A stretch of DNA of 10,518 nucleotides from CADEDH01 sp047971245 (GTDB taxonomy: Bacteria > Actinomycetota > Acidimicrobiia > Acidimicrobiales > SZUA-35), in the NCBI GenBank assembly GCA_047971245.1, contig JBKDZN010000037.1:1-10518 (forward strand), read 5' to 3'. The notes below the pieces were generated by a model. It had not been told where the DNA came from and searched no databases. It saw nothing but the letters and a program-made list of their open reading frames with translations. Each line of letters opens with the position of its first letter. The stretch's first letter is position 1. A program made the translations under genes and the position numbers. Below are positions 6,661-10,518 of the stretch, one piece after another.

Positions 6661-7083
6661 ATGTTCACCGCTATCGACCATGTGGGGATCGCCGTCCCCG
6701 ATCTCGACGAGGCCCTGGCCTTCTACGCCGAGAACTTCGATCTCCGTTCGGTCCACGAAGAGGTCAACGAGGAGCAGGGCGTCCGCGAAGCCATGCTCTC
6801 GGTGGGCGATTCCGGCTCCTGCATCCAACTCCTGGCCCCACTGCGGCCCGACTCCCCCATCGGCAAGTTCCTCGATCGCTCCGGTCCCGGCATCCAGCAG
6901 ATGGCCTACCGGGTCGATGATCTCGACCAGGTGTGTGAAACCCTGCGGGACCGGGGGGTCCGGCTGCTCTACGAGGAGCCCCGCCGCGGCACGGCGGATT
7001 CCCGGATCAACTTCATCCACCCCAAGGACGCCGGCGGGGTCCTGGTCGAGCTGGTGGAACCGGCCGCCGGATCCGGGCACTGA
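6661..7083 (+). CDS. mce: Methylmalonyl-CoA epimerase (VOC superfamily)
   Basis: The 140-residue protein interconverts (2R)- and (2S)-methylmalonyl-CoA, linking propionyl-CoA carboxylation to methylmalonyl-CoA mutase. It has the paired beta-alpha-beta-beta-beta modules of the VOC fold: IDHVGIAVPDL (5-15), HEEVNEEQGVREAML (32-46), IQLLAPLRPDSPIGKFL (55-71), YRVDDLDQV (83-91), RINFIHPKDAGGVLVELVE (115-133). Metal ligands expected from the Propionibacterium enzyme are His7, Gln56 and Glu130. The fourth, in the family's HH pair, is replaced: the sequence reads GIQQMAY with Gln79-Gln80. I recall QQ in some actinobacterial homologues but could not check this. The start is ATG at 6661 with the leaderless-type element. 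The HAD gene follows after 2 bases. Confidence 0.93.
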   Translation: MFTAIDHVGIAVPDLDEALAFYAENFDLRSVHEEVNEEQGVREAMLSVGDSGSCIQLLAPLRPDSPIGKFLDRSGPGIQQMAYRVDDLDQVCETLRDRGVRLLYEEPRRGTADSRINFIHPKDAGGVLVELVEPAAGSGH

Positions 7084-7085
7084 GG

Positions 7086-7868
7086 ATGCGCTCGGGCCAC
7101 CGGCCGGCGGACCCCGGGCCGGGGCCTGCCGCCACCCCCACCTTCGATCCGGCCCGGGTCGAGGCTGTGGTGTTCGACATCGGCGGGGTGTTCCTGTTCC
7201 CCCATCCCGAGCCGGTCCGGGAGCACTTCCGCACCGAGCAGGTGCCCATCCCGGACGACGACGGCGCCTATGTGCGGGCCCATCACGCCGGGGTCCGGGA
7301 ACTGAGTCGCCATCTGGAGATCAGTGGTGCCCCGGACAACTACGAGCCGGAGTACTGGCAGCACTACGGGCAGGCGTACGGCCGGGAGCTCGGTGTCGAG
7401 GACACCGCCGTGCTCGACCGGTTCGCCGTGGCCGCGGTCCGATCGTGGACGTGGGCCCATGACGCCAATATCGCGGCGTTCCACGTCCTGGCCGCCCTCG
7501 ACCGGTTCCCGCTGGCCATCGTCAGCAACAACGACGGCACCGCGGCCGAGCAACTGGTCGAGCACGGGGTCTGCCAGACCGGCCCCGGGCCGTTGCCGTC
7601 CGTCGCCGTGGTGACCGATTCGACCCGGGTCGGGGTGGCCAAGCCCGACCCGGCCATCTTCAGCGACGCGGTCGAGGCCGTCGGTACCTCGCGGGACCGC
7701 ATCCTGTACGTGGGCGACACCGTCCATGCCGATGTGGTGGGGGCCACCCGGGCCGGACTCCAGGTGGTTCAGCTCGACCCGTTCGATCATCACGCCGATC
7801 GCCCCCACAGCCGAGCCACCGATGTGGCCGACGTGGTCGATCGGCTGGTCACGCTCACCGGCCCCTGA
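7086..7868 (+). CDS. HAD-superfamily hydrolase (YihX-like, phosphatase/dehalogenase type)
   Basis: The 260-residue protein has all four HAD motifs: I, VVFDIGGVF with nucleophile Asp31; II, IVSNND with Ser147; III, GVAKPDPAIF with Lys186; IV, VGDTVHADV with Asp211 and Asp216. The DxG form of motif I (Gly33 instead of the second Asp) is seen in a common subgroup of HAD phosphatases; it would affect the acid/base step of phosphate release, so the substrate class is unclear. The helical cap lies between motifs I and II (about 40-140). The first 25 residues (MRSGHRPADPGPGPAATPTF...) are Pro-rich and low-complexity, so a later start is possible, but the ATG 2 bases after the epimerase stop suggests coupled translation. 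Its 3' end overlaps the dead ABC gene on the other strand by 14 bases. Confidence 0.85.
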   Translation: MRSGHRPADPGPGPAATPTFDPARVEAVVFDIGGVFLFPHPEPVREHFRTEQVPIPDDDGAYVRAHHAGVRELSRHLEISGAPDNYEPEYWQHYGQAYGRELGVEDTAVLDRFAVAAVRSWTWAHDANIAAFHVLAALDRFPLAIVSNNDGTAAEQLVEHGVCQTGPGPLPSVAVVTDSTRVGVAKPDPAIFSDAVEAVGTSRDRILYVGDTVHADVVGATRAGLQVVQLDPFDHHADRPHSRATDVADVVDRLVTLTGP

Positions 7869-8081
7869 GTTCGACGATCCGATCGGCCCGTTCCCGGGCC
7901 ACCGGCCGGTTGGACGCGGCGAGCACGGTGATCCCGGCCGCGGCCAGGCGGTCCCACAGGTCGGTCTCGGTGTCGACGTCGAGCGCGCTGGTGAGATCGT
8001 CTAGCCGGCGAAGGCCCGACGGTGCGGCACCAGGAGCGACGCGACGAACGCCCACGGCGACGGTTGATCACCGGTAGTCAC
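7855..8081 (-). pseudogene. Internally deleted ABC exporter remnant
   Basis: From the GTG at 8081 the minus strand reads 26 codons, MTTGDQPSPWAFVASLLVPH..., ending at TAG 8003-8001. The PW...LLVPHRRAF pattern resembles the first residues of an ABC exporter transmembrane domain. In a different frame, from about 8004 to the TGA at 7855, it reads LDDLTSALDVDTETDLWDRL, then GITVLAASNRPVARERADRIVELRGR, which is the Walker B/D-loop/switch end of an ABC ATPase, with Asn where the switch His usually is. The rest of the transmembrane domain, Walker A and the signature motif are absent. The two ends thus meet near 8002 out of frame, as if about 500 codons were lost in one deletion. The start element (TACCGT, 6 bases before GTG) is still intact. 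The C-terminal piece is well supported; the N-terminal piece is a weaker match. Confidence 0.7.
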
Positions 8082-8087
8082 CTCCGA

Positions 8088-8093
8088 ACGGTA
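8088..8093 (-). promoter_or_regulatory. -10 element TACCGT, 6 bases before the dead ABC gene start
   Basis: On the minus strand TACCGT is followed by TCGGAG and GTG at 8081. The same pattern occurs at intact genes in the window, supporting the reading of 8081 as the original start. If active, it would transcribe antisense into the 3' end of the HAD gene. Confidence 0.45.
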
Positions 8094-8105
8094 GCAACGG
8101 GCCCG

Positions 8106-10160
8106 TCAGCGACCCGACGATTTTCTCGTCCGGCGATCCGGCGGACCCGAGCGGTACGCCCGGGCCACCGCACGGGCGAGTGGCTCGACCACGGCGGGAT
8201 CGAGGCCGGCGCCCGACGGCAGGGAGACGACCGAGCGGTGGACCCGGGCCGAGACCGGTTGGGGTTCGCCGAGCTCGAGCAGCACGGCCTGGGACGGGAA
8301 CTGGGCGGCGGCACCGATCCCGCGGCCGACGAGTTCGGCCACGAACTCGTCGCGGGACCACGGGGAATCGGCCGGGACCAGGAACGGGGCGTGGATCCGG
8401 GTGCCGCGGCCGTGTTCCCGCTGGGGTTCGAAGCCGAGCGGCTCGAGCCGGCGCCGGTAGGTGTCGTAGATCCGGCGCAACCGGGCGATGTTCGGCTCCA
8501 GCTGGGGCCAGGCCTCCACCAGATAGGCCCCGTTCACCTCCGGCAACCGGGTCTGGCGGGTCAGGAAACGCGGGTCGGCCCGGAGCCGGGCCACCTGTTC
8601 CCTCCGGGCGATCAGGGCGCCCCCCATCCCGGCCGCATGGACCGGTTTGGTGAACGAGAAGCTCAGGGCCACCAGGTCGACCACCTCGGCCACCTTGCGG
8701 CCGCCGATGTCGGCCCCCAGGCTCTCGCACGCATCCACCACGAGGGGTACCCCGGCGGCCCGGCACCGGGCGGCCAGACCGTCCCAGTCGCACGGGGAGC
8801 CGTAGTTGTCGACCCCGACGACGGCATCGACACCGCCCTCGTCGAGCCGTCGGCCGACCTGGTCGGGATCGATGGTGAAGTCATCGGGTCGGATGTCGAC
8901 CAGGAGCGGCCGGGCCCCGAGCAACAGCACGCTCGAAGCCACGGCGTGGAAGGCGTGGTCGGGCACGATGACGGTCGAACCGGGACCCACATTGCACAGC
9001 TGCAGGCCGCGGACGAGGGCGTCGGTCCCCGACCGCAGCATCACCACCTCCTGATCGTCACCGGCGCCGACCTCGGTGGCCAGGAGCCGCTCCGCCCGGC
9101 CCGTCCAACCACCGTCGACCCGGTAGGTCCCGGTCCGGATCAGGCGGTCGATCGCCTCCCGGTAGCCGGCGCGGGCCCCGTCGTCCAGCCCGATCGGGGT
9201 CACGAGGGGGGCCGACGGGCCGGCGGTGTGGCCGGCTATGAGCCGGTTGCGTTCGGGGCCGAGCAGGACCCGAACGGGCCGGTAGGCGATCGAGCGGGCG
9301 AGGCGGTCGATGCCGGGTTCCAGCGCCCAGCGGTACTCGAAACCTCGTGAGATCAGCAGGGAGGGATCCATCGTGTACGAGGCGTCGTCACCCGCCGTCC
9401 CCAGCTCGACGGGCAGCCCGAGACGGTCGCCGATCAGCCGGGCCACGTCGGCCACCCGGCGGTTGCCGTCGGGATGCACCACATTGACCACCGGAGGGAC
9501 ATCCCCGTCCAGGGTGGCAACGAACAGGGCGGCCCGGGCCATGTCGTCGACACCGACGAACGGTCGGGCCGCCTCCCCGTCGGACCCCAGGGCGAGGCGC
9601 CCCTCGACCAGGCCGGTGTGAACGAGCTTGTTGACGAGCAGATCGAACCGGGTGGCCGGGCTGAGGCCGAACCCCGAGCCGAACCGCAACGCCACCGGGG
9701 TGAACGTTGCGGACCGGAGGGCGAGCACGCCCGCCTCGGCCGCCCGCTTGGTCTCACCGAACAGGTCCCGGGGGGCCGGCAGTGCGGCCTCGTCGACCGG
9801 GCCCACGGTACGGCCGTACACCGCGGCGCTCGAGGCGTGGACGAAACGGCCGACGCCGGCCGCCCGGCACCGTCGGGCCAGCTCGACGGTGGCCGAGACG
9901 TTCAGATCGGCCGCCTCGGCGGGGAAGGCGGCGCAGGACGCCCGGTCGGGGAAGGCGGCCAGATGGAACACGACCGAGAAGCCGGTCAGATCGGCCGGGG
10001 TGAGGTCCTCGAACCGGCCCCCGCTGCCCCGGCCGAACCAGCCACGGTCACAGCCGACCACCTCGTAACCGTGGCGAAGGAGCAATTCGGCGAGTGCGGA
10101 GCCGACGTACCCCCGATCGGCGGTCACCAAGGCTCGGCGCCGAGCACGGTGTGGAGCCAT
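8106..10160 (-). CDS. Fusion of a nucleotide-sugar SDR (epimerase/reductase-like) domain and a DegT/StrS-type PLP aminotransferase
   Basis: One continuous 684-residue frame holds two enzymes. Residues 8-300 are an extended SDR: RRALVTADRGYVGSALAELL, FHLAAF (65-70), HASSAAVYG (108-116), FGETKRAAE (134-142), RPFVGVDDMARA (199-210). Two hallmarks are altered: the cofactor motif GxxGxxG is A14xxG17xxG20, and the catalytic Tyr of YxxxK is Phe134 (Lys138 kept). Residues 315-670 are a DegT/DnrJ/EryC1/StrS aminotransferase: SGTDAL (377-382), DNYGSPCDWDGL (451-462), VVDACESLGA (474-483) and the PLP-binding Lys505 in SFSFTKPVHAAGMGG. The aminotransferase half looks intact, so it probably aminates a keto-sugar nucleotide; the SDR half may act on or hold the same substrate with altered chemistry. 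The start is ATG 10160; the open frame goes on to 10478 but overlaps the divergent promoter region. It is divergent from an Alg14-like gene, pointing to glycan synthesis. Confidence 0.85.
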   Translation of the reverse strand: MAPHRARRRALVTADRGYVGSALAELLLRHGYEVVGCDRGWFGRGSGGRFEDLTPADLTGFSVVFHLAAFPDRASCAAFPAEAADLNVSATVELARRCRAAGVGRFVHASSAAVYGRTVGPVDEAALPAPRDLFGETKRAAEAGVLALRSATFTPVALRFGSGFGLSPATRFDLLVNKLVHTGLVEGRLALGSDGEAARPFVGVDDMARAALFVATLDGDVPPVVNVVHPDGNRRVADVARLIGDRLGLPVELGTAGDDASYTMDPSLLISRGFEYRWALEPGIDRLARSIAYRPVRVLLGPERNRLIAGHTAGPSAPLVTPIGLDDGARAGYREAIDRLIRTGTYRVDGGWTGRAERLLATEVGAGDDQEVVMLRSGTDALVRGLQLCNVGPGSTVIVPDHAFHAVASSVLLLGARPLLVDIRPDDFTIDPDQVGRRLDEGGVDAVVGVDNYGSPCDWDGLAARCRAAGVPLVVDACESLGADIGGRKVAEVVDLVALSFSFTKPVHAAGMGGALIARREQVARLRADPRFLTRQTRLPEVNGAYLVEAWPQLEPNIARLRRIYDTYRRRLEPLGFEPQREHGRGTRIHAPFLVPADSPWSRDEFVAELVGRGIGAAAQFPSQAVLLELGEPQPVSARVHRSVVSLPSGAGLDPAVVEPLARAVARAYRSGPPDRRTRKSSGR

Positions 10161-10167
10161 GGAAACA

Positions 10168-10181
10168 CTGACCGTAGTCAG
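10168..10181. promoter_or_regulatory. Inverted repeat CTGAC-CGTA-GTCAG over the fusion-gene promoter
   Basis: Perfect 5-base arms flank four bases in the gap between the two divergent glycan genes. The repeat covers the likely minus-strand -10 element TACGGT (10176-10171), a position where a bound protein would block the fusion gene. Operator function is inferred. Confidence 0.3.
10171..10176 (-). promoter_or_regulatory. -10-like TACGGT, 10 bases before the fusion-gene start
   Basis: On the minus strand TACGGT is followed by ten bases and the ATG at 10160, so the message would have a leader of only about 3-4 bases. The spacing is longer than at the other starts in this window. Confidence 0.35.
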
Positions 10182-10186
10182 GCGGC

Positions 10187-10192
10187 TATCGT
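10187..10192 (+). promoter_or_regulatory. -10-like TATCGT upstream of the Alg14-like gene
   Basis: TATCGT is a good -10 match pointing right. No in-frame start codon follows at 6-7 bases, so the message would have a leader of about 70 bases if translation begins at 10273, unlike the leaderless genes nearby. Confidence 0.35.
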
Positions 10193-10272
10193 GATGTCCA
10201 ACGGCAGCTCCCGGAGCGGTCCGGTCCGGGAGACGGCCCGGACCGTCGTCGCCGATCGGGTCGAGGTGGAAG

Positions 10273-10518
10273 GTGGCAGTCATCCCGGACCCAGTGATCC
10301 CGGACCCAGTGATCCCGCACCCGGCACCGTCGGCAGTGTTCGTGTCGAGCGCGGGTGGGGTTCTCCTCGATGCCCTGGCCGTGGCCGGGGTGTGGACCGG
10401 CCCGGTCCGGTGGATCGCCGTCGACGCCCCGGACGCCCGGGAACGGCTCCACGGTTGCGAGGTCGAGTGGGTCGGCACCGAACCGGCCGCCGCCGATCTC
10501 CGGGCCCTCGCCGTCGAG
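10273..10518 (+). CDS. Alg14-like glycosyltransferase subunit, N-terminal part (runs off right edge)
   Basis: The frame is open from a TGA at 10192 to the right edge, and the tail reads SAVFVSSAGGVLLDALAVAG, then VRWIAVDAPDARERLHGCEVEWVGTEP. This resembles the start of bacterial Alg14/PssD-like proteins (SSxGGHL..., VTFDxPD...L.G..V.W), which pair with an Alg13-like partner to transfer GlcNAc or a similar sugar to a membrane-bound lipid carrier. The usual His of GGHL is Val here. The GTG at 10273 is the first possible start and has GAGG six bases upstream (10263-10266). Starting there gives an odd N-terminus, MAVIPDPVIPDPVIPHPAPS, encoded by 15-base repeats; GTG at 10294, 10309 or 10336 are alternatives, the last giving a family-like N-terminus. 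Only 82 codons are visible, so the call is provisional. Confidence 0.5.
   Translation, partial: MAVIPDPVIPDPVIPHPAPSAVFVSSAGGVLLDALAVAGVWTGPVRWIAVDAPDARERLHGCEVEWVGTEPAAADLRALAVE
10279..10323. repeat. Three 15-bp direct repeats (GTGATCCCGGACCCA)
   Basis: Units lie at 10279-10293, 10294-10308 and 10309-10323; the first two differ by one base (third position) and the third by two from the second. In the frame of the Alg14-like gene they spell V-I-P-D-P three times (the last H-P). If translation starts at 10336 instead, they would be direct repeats just upstream of the start, where they could bind a regulator. Confidence 0.75.

Noticed and set aside
6586..7080. N-terminal extension of the DNA glycosylase to 443 residues
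   Set aside because: The enzyme needs Pro as residue 2 after Met; the extension runs antisense through the epimerase gene.
8022..9350. A 442-codon plus-strand frame opposite the aminotransferase half
   Set aside because: Shadow of the minus-strand gene, with composition typical of antisense GC-rich frames and no motifs.
10194..10272. ATG at 10194 as the start of a gene reading right
   Set aside because: Its frame turns into Arg-rich antisense-like sequence once it passes 10340, and is not the frame with the SSAGG glycosyltransferase pattern; it follows the TATCGT element by only one base.
10161..10478. N-terminal extension of the SDR-aminotransferase to 790 residues
   Set aside because: The extra residues are low-complexity, run antisense through the Alg14-like gene and its promoter, and SDR homology begins just after ATG 10160.
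1..10518. CRISPR arrays, insertion sequences, tRNA or rRNA genes, integrase sites
   Set aside because: No spaced direct repeats, transposase motifs, inverted terminal repeats with target duplications, or cloverleaf-like segments were seen by eye; the short repeats present are tandem and within or next to coding sequence.

Overview
The window is very GC-rich, uses GTG as well as ATG starts, and carries a PPOX/FDOR-type putative F420-dependent oxidoreductase, methylmalonyl-CoA epimerase, a CGNR zinc-finger regulator and an actinobacterial-looking secreted protein with a Thr/Pro tail. Together these suggest a high-GC actinomycete; the Thr-rich secreted protein and the start-site style would fit Acidimicrobiia or a relative. 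That placement is inferred from gene content, not from a marker gene.

Layout. (1) 1-489, minus: 5' part of a secreted Thr/Pro-rich protein that runs off the left edge. (2) 572-3895, minus: a bifunctional proline dehydrogenase/P5C dehydrogenase (PutA) with a C-terminal domain and no DNA-binding domain. (3) 3976-4599, minus: a 7-TM, two-repeat PQ-loop/SWEET-like membrane protein. (4) 4674-5252 and 5327-5716, plus: a CGNR zinc-finger regulator, divergent from the membrane protein, then a small flavin/F420-binding-fold oxidoreductase. (5) 5749-6585, minus: an Fpg/Nei-family DNA glycosylase, convergent with the oxidoreductase and divergent from the next pair. (6) 6661-7868, plus: methylmalonyl-CoA epimerase and a HAD hydrolase, 2 bases apart, an evident operon. 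(7) 7855-8081, minus: a dead, internally deleted ABC exporter that keeps only its first 26 codons and the end of its ATPase domain. (8) 8106-10160, minus: a fusion of a nucleotide-sugar SDR domain to a DegT/StrS-type PLP aminotransferase. (9) 10273-10518, plus: the start of an Alg14-like glycosyltransferase fragment, divergent from the fusion, suggesting that a glycan-biosynthesis region continues to the right.

Working together. The left part is catabolic: PutA converts proline to glutamate, and the epimerase sits in the propionyl-CoA/methylmalonyl-CoA route. The right edge looks like sugar-nucleotide modification and glycan assembly. The rest is housekeeping repair and small enzymes.

The most striking feature spans the whole window. 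Seven of the nine intact genes that are not downstream members of an operon, and also the dead ABC gene, have a YANNNT hexamer exactly 6 or 7 bases before the start codon. This is the geometry of leaderless transcripts. The most unusual proteins are the SDR-aminotransferase fusion, whose SDR half lacks the catalytic Tyr and the first Gly of its cofactor motif, and the bacterial 7-TM SWEET-like protein. No mobile element, CRISPR array, tRNA or rRNA was seen.
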